From positions 1 through 16,167 of the forward strand of contig DAIRVC010000049.1 of assembly GCA_036803025.1 (NCBI GenBank): a stretch of DNA of 16,167 nucleotides. The letters are read 5' to 3'. Every line of letters begins with the position of its first letter. Positions within the stretch are counted from its first letter, which is position 1. Made by a program: the position numbers and the translations under genes. The notes under the pieces are model-generated. The model was given only the letters and a program-made list of their open reading frames with translations. It did no database searches and was not told the DNA's origin. Positions 1-6,058 of the stretch are shown one piece after another. The stretch comes from DAIRVC01 sp036803025. GTDB taxonomy: Bacteria; Chloroflexota; Anaerolineae; Anaerolineales; E44-bin32.

Positions 1-164
1 ACCGTGATCTTCTGCACGTCGCCGGCGATGATCGCATCGGCCACCTGGCTGAGGGTCAGGCGATCGGGCTGCGGCGTCCCGCCGTTGAAGCGCAGGACCA
101 GCACGGCGATGATCACCAGCAGGACGACGAGGACCAGCGAGTTTCTGCCTCGCGGCGTATTCAC
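1..164 (-). CDS. ftsH: FtsH ATP-dependent zinc metalloprotease, N-terminal fragment (cut by window edge)
   Basis: Reading the minus strand from a GTG at 164 gives about 54 residues. They form a short basic N-terminus (MNTPRGRNS), one hydrophobic transmembrane stretch at residues 9-24, then a polar region with LTLSQVADAIIAGDVQKITV. That is the usual opening of the FtsH periplasmic/extracytoplasmic domain, in which the segment resembling 'S-x-x-x-x-x-I-x-x-G-x-V-x-x-I-x-V' follows the first membrane helix. FtsH is a membrane-bound AAA+ protease that degrades misfolded membrane proteins and some regulators. The start is fixed by a strong AGGAGG five bases upstream of the GTG. The AAA+ and M41 protease domains lie outside the window, so the assignment rests on the N-terminus only. 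A Ser/Thr kinase gene precedes it on the same strand, with a separate -10 element between them. Confidence 0.8.
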   Translation of the reverse strand, partial: MNTPRGRNSLVLVVLLVIIAVLVLRFNGGTPQPDRLTLSQVADAIIAGDVQKIT

Positions 165-194
165 AATTGCCTCCTAAGCGTACCAACACCAACG

Positions 195-208
195 GTCCCG
201 TGAGGGAC
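195..208 (-). other. Small stem-loop in the ftsH leader
   Basis: The sequence GTCCC-gtga-GGGAC can form a 5-bp stem with a 4-base loop. It would lie almost at the 5' end of a transcript starting from the -10 at 217-222, well before the SD. It might protect or tune the mRNA, but a 5-bp stem is weak evidence. Confidence 0.25.
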
Positions 209-216
209 GCGAGTGC

Positions 217-222
217 ATTATA
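217..222 (-). promoter_or_regulatory. Candidate -10 element for ftsH
   Basis: On the minus strand this reads TATAAT, 52 bases before the ftsH GTG. It would place a transcription start near 210. No convincing -35 element is seen 16-18 bases upstream, so the site is supported by its -10 match and location only. Confidence 0.5.
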
Positions 223-264
223 CCGCGGCCGATTGCCGCGCCGGACCGCAGCCTGCGGGAGACT

Positions 265-1296
265 TCAGCGACCGGCCGAATTGCGCAGGAAGACCAACAG
301 CCAGAGAGGGATCAGGCCGCCGATGGCCAGAAAGGCCATCAGCCCCAGGAAGACGGCCAGCCAGTCGACCTGGCTGTCGCCAGCCGCCCGGGCCGGCGGC
401 GCTTCCGCGGCCGGACTCGTGGCGCCGACGCGGGTCGCCTCGACCGGCCCCGAGTCCCCTTGAAGGGGCTGGGCGACGAAGGTGGTCAGGACGCGCGCCA
501 GCTGATCGGCGGTGCGGTAGCGCGCCGACGGCTCTTTGGCCAGGATCTTCAGAACGATCTGCTCCAACGCCGGCGGCACTTCGGGATTGAAGCGCCGCGG
601 TGAAGGGGGCACGCTGCTCAAATGCAGCTGTGTGAGCGCCTCGGCGCTGTCGGACTCGAACGGTAGGCGGCCGGTCAGGAGCTCGAACAGGATCACGCCG
701 ATGCCGTATACGTCGCTCGAGGGCGAGGGAGGACCGCCGGCGGCTTGCTCGGGGGCCATGTACTGCGGGCTGCCCCAGACGACCTCGCTGGTCTCGTCCG
801 GCTCGATCGAGGCCAGCGCCCGGGCGATGCCGAAGTCGGTGATCTTGGCCCGCCCGTCGGGTGAGACCAGGATATTCTGGGGCTTGAGGTCGCAGTGGAC
901 CAGGCCGGCCCGGTGGGCATAGCCGACTCCGGAACTGATCTGGATGCCCAGGTCTACGGCTTCGGGGATGGTCAACCGCCCGCGCCGGCGCATGTAGGTC
1001 TTCAGGTCGGTACCCTGCACGTACTCCATGACCAAGAAGTAGCGTGAGGCGTCGTGGCCGAAATCGTAGATGGTGACGATGTTGGGGTGCAGCAGGTTGG
1101 CAGCGGCGCGGGCCTCCTGCAGGAAGCGGGCCTGGAAGGCCGGGTCGTGGACCAGGTCATCACGCAGCGCCTTGACCGCCACCTCTCGCTGCAGGTTGAG
1201 GTCGCGGGCGTGGTAGACGAACGCCATCCCGCCTGAGCCGAGCTGCCGCAGGACCTGGTAGCGGCCGCCCAGAAGCATCTCGCCGGGTGTGATCAC
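265..1296 (-). CDS. Tail-anchored Ser/Thr protein kinase, non-RD (HCD) type
   Basis: A Hanks-type (PknB-like) kinase of 343 aa. Visible motifs are the Gly loop GSGGMAFV (20-27), AVK with Lys42, the helix-C Glu61, catalytic HCDLKPQN (134-141), DFG (154-156), a Thr/Ser-containing activation segment and APE (181-183). The catalytic loop has Cys135 where most such kinases have Arg (HRD), making it a non-RD kinase. After the kinase domain comes an Ala/Pro-rich linker (about 275-310), then a single hydrophobic segment (about 313-337) and only six residues. The enzyme is therefore membrane-tethered by its tail, with no PASTA or other outside sensor. The GTG start at 1296 has GGGAG upstream and a good promoter. 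The gene lies just upstream of ftsH on the same strand. Substrates cannot be read from the sequence. Confidence 0.93.
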   Translation of the reverse strand: MITPGEMLLGGRYQVLRQLGSGGMAFVYHARDLNLQREVAVKALRDDLVHDPAFQARFLQEARAAANLLHPNIVTIYDFGHDASRYFLVMEYVQGTDLKTYMRRRGRLTIPEAVDLGIQISSGVGYAHRAGLVHCDLKPQNILVSPDGRAKITDFGIARALASIEPDETSEVVWGSPQYMAPEQAAGGPPSPSSDVYGIGVILFELLTGRLPFESDSAEALTQLHLSSVPPSPRRFNPEVPPALEQIVLKILAKEPSARYRTADQLARVLTTFVAQPLQGDSGPVEATRVGATSPAAEAPPARAAGDSQVDWLAVFLGLMAFLAIGGLIPLWLLVFLRNSAGR

Positions 1297-1316
1297 GATC
1301 GCTCTCCCGGATCGTC

Positions 1317-1345
1317 ATTCTAACCCCGTCTGGCGGCCGCGCCAA
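1317..1345 (-). promoter_or_regulatory. Sigma70-type promoter for the tail-anchored kinase gene
   Basis: On the minus strand TTGGCG (1345-1340), a 17-base spacer and TAGAAT (1322-1317) form a good promoter. Transcription would start near 1310, about 14 bases before the GTG start. Part of a divergent promoter pair with the element at 1368. Confidence 0.6.
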
Positions 1346-1367
1346 TCGCTCGGGGCGGGGGGCGCGC

Positions 1368-1373
1368 TATAAT
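1368..1373 (+). promoter_or_regulatory. -10 element for the lipid kinase operon
   Basis: A perfect TATAAT 25 bases ahead of the GTG start at 1398, facing away from the kinase promoter. No good -35 is seen at 16-18 bases upstream, so an activator may be needed, or the spacing is unusual. Confidence 0.55.
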
Positions 1374-1397
1374 GGGCGCTCGCGTGGAGTCGTCCGT

Positions 1398-2363
1398 GTG
1401 AGCACAGGCTGGCTGATCCATAACCCCGCCGCCGGACGCTTCCCGTCCGGCCCGTTCGTGGGCCGGGCGGTCGACGTCCTCACCCGCGCCGGATGGACGA
1501 TTCGGGTTGAAGAGTGCGGCCCGGGACAGGACCTGAGCGCGCGGGCTGCTCTGGCGGTGCGGGCCGGCTGCGACGCGGTGTTCATCGCTGGCGGGGACGG
1601 CTCCGTCGGGCGAGTGGCCGGCGCGCTGGCGGGCACGCAGACGGCGCTGGGTGTGCTCCCGGCCGGGACGGCCAACGTCTGGGCCCAGCAGTTCGATCTG
1701 CCGCGCCTGGGCTGGACCAGCCCCTTCGCCCTCGAGGAGGCCGCTTCCCGATTGGCACGCGGCATCGTGCGCCAGGTCGACATCGGGACGTGCAACGGTC
1801 AGCCGTTCTTGATGTGGGCCGGGGTCGGGCTGGACGCTCAGGTGGTCAACAGCATCGAGCCGCGCGAGCGCTGGGAGAAGGTGCTGGCCACCCTCCACTA
1901 CGCGATCCAGACGGTCTGGACGGCCTGGAACTGGACCGGGATCCCGGTGCGGGTGACGGCCAACGATCAGGTCTGGGAGGACCGCTTCCTGGTAGCCGTC
2001 GCCACGAACATCCGCGCCTACGCCGGCGGTCTGCTGGAGCTCTCGCCGAGCGCCAAATTCGACGACGGCCTGCTCGACTTCTGGCTGATCGGCGGCACCT
2101 CGCTCAGCGACACAGTCCTGCGCGTGGCGCAGATCCTGACCGGGCGTCATGTCGACGCGCACGGGGTGGTCAACTTCCAGGCGGCGGAAGCGCAATTCGA
2201 GCTCATGGCGGAGACGCCTGTCCATCTCGATGGGGAGCCGGGGAAGGTCGGATCACCGGCGCGCTTTCGTACCGAGAAGCGCGTGCTACGCGTGCTGGTG
2301 CCCAGCGGGACCAGCCCGCTCCTGTTCTCCGAAGCGGAAGCCCCCGTGCCCGAGGCCTCATGA
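1398..2363 (+). CDS. Diacylglycerol/sphingosine-kinase-family lipid kinase (YegS/DagK-like)
   Basis: This 321-aa protein has the DAGK catalytic-domain layout: HNPAAG near residues 8-13, nucleotide-binding GGDGSVGRVAG (65-75) and GVLPAGTANVWAQQ (85-98). A C-terminal beta-rich lobe follows (AYAGGLLELSPSAKFDDGLLDFW, then HLDGEPG). Enzymes of this family phosphorylate diacylglycerol or related lipids with ATP at the inner membrane face. The usual GT-[AG]-N-D signature reads GTANV here, so the Asp is replaced; the substrate cannot be assigned. The GTG start at 1398 has GGAG about eight bases upstream. The stop overlaps the next ATG (ATGA), so translation is probably coupled to the antiporter gene. 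Family assignment is secure, the exact substrate is not. Confidence 0.9.
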   Translation: MSTGWLIHNPAAGRFPSGPFVGRAVDVLTRAGWTIRVEECGPGQDLSARAALAVRAGCDAVFIAGGDGSVGRVAGALAGTQTALGVLPAGTANVWAQQFDLPRLGWTSPFALEEAASRLARGIVRQVDIGTCNGQPFLMWAGVGLDAQVVNSIEPRERWEKVLATLHYAIQTVWTAWNWTGIPVRVTANDQVWEDRFLVAVATNIRAYAGGLLELSPSAKFDDGLLDFWLIGGTSLSDTVLRVAQILTGRHVDAHGVVNFQAAEAQFELMAETPVHLDGEPGKVGSPARFRTEKRVLRVLVPSGTSPLLFSEAEAPVPEAS

Positions 2364-3445
2364 ACCGAGTCGCAGCGCTGCGTCTGTTCCGCAACCCCCT
2401 CTATTGGCTGGTCATCCTGGCGCCGCTGGCCGTCTACCTGGCCTGGCGGGATGCTCCGCCGACGCTCGTATTGGTCATCTCGGCGCTGGGGATGATCCCG
2501 CTAGCCGGGCTGATCGGCGAATCGACCGAGGCGCTTGCTTCCTACACCGGACCGCGCATCGGCGGACTCCTCAACGCCACGCTGGGCAACGCGGCCGAGT
2601 TGATCATCACCATCGTGGCCATCCGCGAAGGACTTCTCGAGCTGGTCAAGGCCTCCATCACCGGATCGATCCTGGGCAACCTGCTCTTCGTGCTGGGGGC
2701 GAGCATGCTTCTGGGTGGGTTGCGGCACGGCGTACAGGGTTTCGACCGGGCGCGCGCCTCCAGCGATTCGATCCTGCTTGTCCTGGCGGTGGTCGCCCTC
2801 ACGGTCCCATCCCTCTTTTCCCAGGCGACCGGCGGCCTGGGCGAGGTCAGCGTCGAGGTCCTCAGTCTGGGCGTCGCCGGTCTGATGATCATTCTGTACG
2901 GGTTGGGCATCTACCAGAGTCTGCGCGGCCCGGCCGGGCCGCTGACCCGCCCGTCGGCCGAGGCTGCCGTCCACCACCCGACCTGGACGCCCAGGGGGGC
3001 GCTGGTGCTGCTGCTGCTGGCTACGGTCGGCGTGGCTTGGCTGAGCGAGATCCTGGTGGCGCAAGTGGAACCGGTCGTCCTGCAGCTGGGCATCTCGGAG
3101 TTCTTCCTGGGTGTCATCCTGATTCCGATTGTGGGCAATATCGCCGAACATCTGGTGGCCGTAACCGTGGCGTTGAAGAATCACATGAGCCTGAGCGTCG
3201 AGATCGCCGTGGGCTCATCGCTGCAGATCGCGCTGTTCGTCGTGCCGGTATTGGTATTCGTCAGCCTGCTCATGGGGAACCCGCTGACGATGGTTTTCAA
3301 CGAATTTGAACTAGTGGCGCTGGTCGGCGGGGTGTTGATCGCGGCGTTGGTCGCATCCGACGGAGAGGCCAACTGGCTGGAGGGCGCAGAGCTCCTGGCC
3401 CTGTACCTGATGCTGGCCCTGGCCTTCTACCTCCTGCCGCTATGA
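2360..3445 (+). CDS. Ca2+/H+ antiporter (CAX family)
   Basis: A polytopic membrane protein of 361 aa with about ten to eleven hydrophobic segments. It has the two inverted alpha-repeats typical of CAX/ChaA exchangers. The first contains GLLNATLGNAAELI, with the conserved Glu80; the second contains IPIVGNIAEHLVAVTVA, with Glu263, followed by VGSSLQIALFV. These acidic residues bind the cation in the family, which exports Ca2+ in exchange for protons. The loop between the two halves (about 190-212) is short and contains paired His. The ATG at 2360 overlaps the previous stop (ATGA). A longer frame extends upstream to 1514, but it lies antiparallel in reading phase through the lipid kinase and is not real. 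The end overlaps the next gene by ATGA. Monovalent cation specificity cannot be excluded. Confidence 0.92.
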   Translation: MNRVAALRLFRNPLYWLVILAPLAVYLAWRDAPPTLVLVISALGMIPLAGLIGESTEALASYTGPRIGGLLNATLGNAAELIITIVAIREGLLELVKASITGSILGNLLFVLGASMLLGGLRHGVQGFDRARASSDSILLVLAVVALTVPSLFSQATGGLGEVSVEVLSLGVAGLMIILYGLGIYQSLRGPAGPLTRPSAEAAVHHPTWTPRGALVLLLLATVGVAWLSEILVAQVEPVVLQLGISEFFLGVILIPIVGNIAEHLVAVTVALKNHMSLSVEIAVGSSLQIALFVVPVLVFVSLLMGNPLTMVFNEFELVALVGGVLIAALVASDGEANWLEGAELLALYLMLALAFYLLPL

Positions 3446-3957
3446 GATCGATACGCACACTGCTGGCGAGGTTGTGGTCGTCGGGCGTCGGCCTGTGGGC
3501 GGTGGTCGGTGCGCTGGTCGGCCTGTTCATCCTGTTAGTCCTGATCATCGTCAGTGCCTTCGGGCGCGGCGGCGCGGCTCAGCCCGTCGCACCGACGCCG
3601 ATCCTGACAGTCCTGGCGCTTCCCTCGCCGACGGATACACCCGCACCGACGCTGACGCCGACGCCGGCGCCGACCGTGGCGGCCACGCCGGCCACCGATC
3701 CTCAGGCGGGCGAGGGGTTCGGCGTGGGCGATATGGTCGAGGTCTATGGGACAGGCGGGGACGGCCTGCGCCTGCGCGCCTCGCCTGCGCTCAACGCCTC
3801 CATCAACGTCCTGGGCGTCGAAAACGAGGTCTTCCAGGTCTCGGACGGCCCGGTAGAAGCCGACGGATTCACCTGGTGGTATCTGGTCAACCTGGTCGAC
3901 CAGCGCAAGAACGGCTGGGCCGTCGGCGGCTTCCTGCGCGGCCTGGGCTCGCGCTGA
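3442..3957 (+). CDS. Membrane-anchored SH3b-domain protein
   Basis: This 171-aa protein has a basic N-terminus, one transmembrane helix (about 17-40), then a Pro/Thr-rich tether (about 47-85, with repeats such as TPTPAPT). It ends in a domain of about 75 aa that fits a bacterial SH3 fold: VEVYGTGGDGLRLRASPALNAS, then ...TWWYLVN...GWAVGGFL. The pattern 'G..LRLR..P...' followed by 'W..V' is typical of SH3b domains, which often bind cell-wall peptides or proteins outside the membrane. The Pro/Thr tether plus SH3b layout is common in Chloroflexota surface proteins. It is third in an ATGA-linked operon with the lipid kinase and the Ca2+/H+ antiporter, suggesting an envelope-related role, but the ligand is unknown. 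Confidence 0.85.
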   Translation: MRSIRTLLARLWSSGVGLWAVVGALVGLFILLVLIIVSAFGRGGAAQPVAPTPILTVLALPSPTDTPAPTLTPTPAPTVAATPATDPQAGEGFGVGDMVEVYGTGGDGLRLRASPALNASINVLGVENEVFQVSDGPVEADGFTWWYLVNLVDQRKNGWAVGGFLRGLGSR

Positions 3958-3958
3958 G

Positions 3959-3987
3959 TTGCGCCCGGTGCGGGTCGCGGCTATCAT
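3959..3987 (+). promoter_or_regulatory. Promoter for the DUF971 gene, giving a leaderless start
   Basis: TTGCGC (3959-3964), a 17-base spacer and TATCAT (3982-3987) form a plausible sigma70-type promoter, beginning two bases after the SH3b stop codon. Transcription would begin near 3993-3995, at or next to the ATG at 3995. Confidence 0.5.
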
Positions 3988-3994
3988 GACTCCC

Positions 3995-4360
3995 ATGGGC
4001 TTCCGGCCGACGGGCGTGACGGCCTCCAGATCGCGGGGCCTGCTGATCATCGAGTGGGACGACGGGCACCACAGCGAGTACCCGCTGGCGGGCTTGCGCT
4101 CCGCCTGCCCGTGTGCGGAGTGTCGCGGCGGGCACGAGAACATGAGCGCTCACGGGTCCCCCGACATGCTCAGCCTGCCGCTGCACAGCGGACCGGCGTT
4201 CGAATTGGAGGCGCTGGAGCGGGCCGGCACGTACGCGTTGCAGCCGGTGTGGAAGGACGGCCACCGCTTCGGCCTGTACACCTGGGACTATTTGCGCGAG
4301 TTATGCCCGTGCGGCCAGCACTCCCCCCGAACGGAGACCCCCGGTGGGCCAGCCGCTTGA
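3995..4360 (+). CDS. DUF971 / gamma-butyrobetaine hydroxylase-like N-terminal domain protein
   Basis: A stand-alone DUF971 protein of 121 aa. The family pattern is clear: LLIIEWDDGHHSEYPLAGLR, then CPCAEC (Cys38, Cys40, Cys43), then AGTYALQPVWKDGHRFGLYTWDYLREL with His90. In eukaryotic gamma-butyrobetaine dioxygenase the equivalent N-terminal domain binds zinc through CxCxxC plus a His, and the same set is present here. Bacterial stand-alone versions are often linked to Fe-S or metal handling, but no function is certain. After the domain there is an extra LCPCG pair. The start was set at 3995 because it falls at the expected transcription start; in-frame ATG 3986 overlaps the -10 element, and TTG 3959 overlaps the -35. 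The 3' end overlaps the next gene by 17 bases. Confidence 0.85.
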   Translation: MGFRPTGVTASRSRGLLIIEWDDGHHSEYPLAGLRSACPCAECRGGHENMSAHGSPDMLSLPLHSGPAFELEALERAGTYALQPVWKDGHRFGLYTWDYLRELCPCGQHSPRTETPGGPAA

Positions 4361-4904
4361 CGATCTCCTGACGCTGGCTGAGCGCACCTACGTGCGCATG
4401 CAGGCGGGTGAGCTCCTCGGCCACTGCCTCGAACAAGGCGATATCAAGCCCTTCCAGGAATTGGTGGAACAACTGGTCCTGGCCGGCTCGGTCTCGCTGC
4501 CGGTGCTGCGCGAGATCCACGAAGAGATCTTGGCTCTGCAGTCGACGCTTCGGCAGGAGGGCCTGGCTGTCCGCCACGACCTGCGTCAGGCGTTGGCGGG
4601 CTTCGGGCTGAACATGCCGCAGCTGCTTGGCAGGGACTTCCCGGAGATGCTCTGGGAGGTACGCAGCCAGCGCCTGAGGAGCCGCATCCGCGAAGCCGCC
4701 CGCGGGCTGTCCGGCGAGGACTTGCGGCTTGTCGACCAGGTGTGCAGCGAGGCCGGCGATCGCGCCGTCCGCATCGCCACGCGCCTCGGCGTCCTCGGCA
4801 GCCTGGAGGCGGCGGTCGAGGACTGGCTCGGTAGCCTGGCCTACCAGGCCGCCCGACTCGAGAGCCGCTCGACGCCTGCAGCCGGCACCAAGCGGCCCCA
4901 GTAG
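4344..4904 (+). CDS. Unrecognised helical protein, 186 aa
   Basis: I do not recognise this family. The GTG start at 4344 has GGAG about seven bases upstream and overlaps the DUF971 gene by 17 bases, implying a shared transcript. The protein looks almost wholly alpha-helical and soluble, with many Leu, Glu and Arg heptad-like stretches (for example LREIHEEILALQSTLRQE, about 55-72). It ends in a short polar tail (STPAAGTKRPQ). No signal peptide, membrane helix or catalytic motif is visible, and its Cys residues (two) do not form a metal site. A long frame on the opposite strand covers the same DNA, but its sequence is Arg/Gln/Ala-rich and without motifs. That this strand codes is supported by the SD and its balanced composition. 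Confidence 0.65.
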   Translation: MGQPLDDLLTLAERTYVRMQAGELLGHCLEQGDIKPFQELVEQLVLAGSVSLPVLREIHEEILALQSTLRQEGLAVRHDLRQALAGFGLNMPQLLGRDFPEMLWEVRSQRLRSRIREAARGLSGEDLRLVDQVCSEAGDRAVRIATRLGVLGSLEAAVEDWLGSLAYQAARLESRSTPAAGTKRPQ

Positions 4905-4983
4905 CAAGCCCCGTCGCCGACTCCCGTATCGACAACGATCCGCTACGCCGTAGAAGGGATCCGGCGCGCGGGGGAGGTGTGTG
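4905..4983 (+). other. Gap before the ABC remnant; weak promoter-like elements
   Basis: TCGACA (4929-4934), a 16-base spacer and TAGAAG (4951-4956) could be the promoter of the broken ABC gene. The match is modest. Nothing else is seen in this gap except the strong SD at 4971-4977. Confidence 0.25.
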
Positions 4984-5172
4984 ATGCCGGATACACTCGC
5001 AATCGACGTCCAAGGCTTGCGCAAATCCTATGGCCGGGTGCATGCGCTGCGCGGGCTTGACCTAAAGGTCCGGGCGGGGGAGATCTTCGGCTTCCTTGGG
5101 CGGGAGATCCGCGTCGGCGGCGAGGGCAGTTGGGGGACCTGGCGTCCGCAACGCAAGCCGGCCGAGGCCTGA
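4984..5172 (+). pseudogene. ABC transporter ATPase remnant, truncated before Walker A
   Basis: The first 39 residues match the start of an ABC ATPase: LAIDVQGLRKSYGRVHALRGLDLKVRAGEIFGFLG. The A-loop Tyr (in KSYG) and the strand before the P-loop are visible. The next residues should be PNGAGKTT, but the frame continues with unrelated REIRVGGEGSW and stops after 62 aa. Walker A, signature, Walker B and switch His are all missing, so it cannot hydrolyse ATP. A strong GGGGAGG lies six bases before the ATG, so its translation signals are intact and the damage looks recent. The break is at about 5100/5101. Near-copies of GGGCGGGAGATC occur at 5072-5085 and 5098-5109, flanking the last homologous codons. 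The tail may be the end of the same or a neighbouring gene joined by deletion; an assembly join is also possible. Confidence 0.75.
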
Positions 5173-5202
5173 CCCGGATCGGCGCCGGCAGAGCGAACAG
5201 AA

Positions 5203-5229
5203 AGGCCGAGCGGCAGCGCCGCTCGGCCT
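5203..5229. terminator. Strong bidirectional terminator hairpin
   Basis: A perfect 12-bp stem, AGGCCGAGCGGC and GCCGCTCGGCCT, with an AGC loop, lies between the ABC remnant (plus) and the response regulator (minus). On the minus strand the stem is followed by TTTCTGTT, which fits Rho-independent termination of the regulator gene. On the plus strand it is followed by the less U-rich GTTGATT. Confidence 0.85.
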
Positions 5230-5254
5230 GTTGATTCCCTTCTCTTGTGGCGGA

Positions 5255-5917
5255 CTAGAGGTAGTCCTTGAGGTTATGCTCCACGGCGTAGGCGGCCGCC
5301 TCGGCCCGGTTGCGAACGCCGAGTTTGGAGAGGATGCTGCTGACGTAATTGCGTACGGTGCCCTCGCCCAGGAAGAGCGACTCGGCGATCTGGCGATTGG
5401 TGCGCCCTTCGGAAACGAGCTGAAGGACGTGCATCTCCTGCTGTGTCAAGTCGGCGAAGGCGGAGGCCTCTTCCTCCCGGGCAGCCTTGCGGACCTCCTG
5501 GAAGACGCGCTGGGTGACCGCCGGATCGAGCAGCGCCTCGCCTCGGCCGACGGCCTCGATGGCATGCACCAGGTCATCGCCGCCGATTTGCTTGAGGACG
5601 TAACCGGAGGCGCCGGCGCGGATGGCCGAGAAGAGCATCTCATCCTCGGCGTACGATGTCAGCATGATCACCTTGGTGGCCGGAAAGCGGGTGGTGATCT
5701 CCTGGCAAGCTTCGATGCCGGAGCCGCCCGGCAGGCGGATATCCATGACGACCACGTCCGGGTTGAAGGTCATGGTCCGCTCGATTGCCTCGCGGGCAGT
5801 GGCTGCTTCGGCCACGACTTCGAAGCCGGGATTGCGTTCGAGCAGCGCTCGCAGGCCGAGCCGGACTACTTCGTGATCGTCTACCAGGAGTATGCGATGT
5901 CGGGGCACGCTGGGCAC
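5255..5917 (-). CDS. NarL/LuxR-family response regulator (DevR/DosR-like)
   Basis: This 220-aa protein has an N-terminal receiver domain with acidic Asp13/Asp14, phospho-acceptor Asp59 (VVVMDIRLP), Thr87 and Lys109 (YVLKQ). The C-terminal LuxR helix-turn-helix carries LTQQEMHVLQLVSEGRTNRQIAESLFL and GTVRNYVSSILSKLGVRNRAEA. It should bind DNA as a phosphorylation-controlled dimer. The sequence resembles the DevR/DosR branch, though no haem or redox sensor kinase is nearby and no histidine kinase is present in the window. The GTG start at 5917 lies about six bases downstream of the expected transcription start and has no separate SD, so it may be translated as a near-leaderless message. The gene ends at a strong hairpin terminator and appears monocistronic. 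Confidence 0.93.
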   Translation of the reverse strand: MPSVPRHRILLVDDHEVVRLGLRALLERNPGFEVVAEAATAREAIERTMTFNPDVVVMDIRLPGGSGIEACQEITTRFPATKVIMLTSYAEDEMLFSAIRAGASGYVLKQIGGDDLVHAIEAVGRGEALLDPAVTQRVFQEVRKAAREEEASAFADLTQQEMHVLQLVSEGRTNRQIAESLFLGEGTVRNYVSSILSKLGVRNRAEAAAYAVEHNLKDYL

Positions 5918-5929
5918 CTCGGAAATGCC

Positions 5930-5958
5930 ATTGTAACGGACCCACGCGCCATCCGCAA
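5930..5958 (-). promoter_or_regulatory. Promoter for the LuxR-type response regulator
   Basis: On the minus strand TTGCGG (5958-5953), a 17-base spacer and TACAAT (5935-5930) form a plausible promoter. Transcription would start near 5923, leaving a leader of only about six bases before GTG 5917. Confidence 0.5.
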
Positions 5959-6007
5959 GGCGCGCCAGGGATCCAGGCGGCGGATGGGGCTCGTTGCGCG
6001 AAAACGA

Positions 6008-6034
6008 AGAGCCTGCTGCCTCGCCGCAGGCTCT
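6008..6034 (-). terminator. Rho-independent terminator of the hsp20 gene
   Basis: The inverted repeat AGAGCCTGC / GCAGGCTCT (9-bp stem, 9-base loop) lies just after the Hsp20 stop codon. On the minus strand it is followed by TCGTTTTCG, a short T-rich run. Confidence 0.75.
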
Positions 6035-6058
6035 CGGGCAATGGCAGGTTGGCGCAGA

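Noticed and set aside
246..258. Hairpin CCGCA-gcc-TGCGG after the tail-anchored kinase
   Set aside because: The stem is only 5 bp and no T-run follows on the minus strand, so I do not call it a terminator.
1514..3445. Long 643-aa plus-strand frame ending as the antiporter
   Set aside because: Its first 280 residues are Arg/Gly-rich and run out of phase through the lipid kinase. The antiporter begins at ATG 2360, with a clear ATGA overlap.
4170..5024. 284-aa minus-strand frame opposite the helical protein
   Set aside because: It is low-complexity, lacks an SD, and crosses DUF971 and the ABC remnant. The plus-strand frames have SDs and recognisable neighbours.
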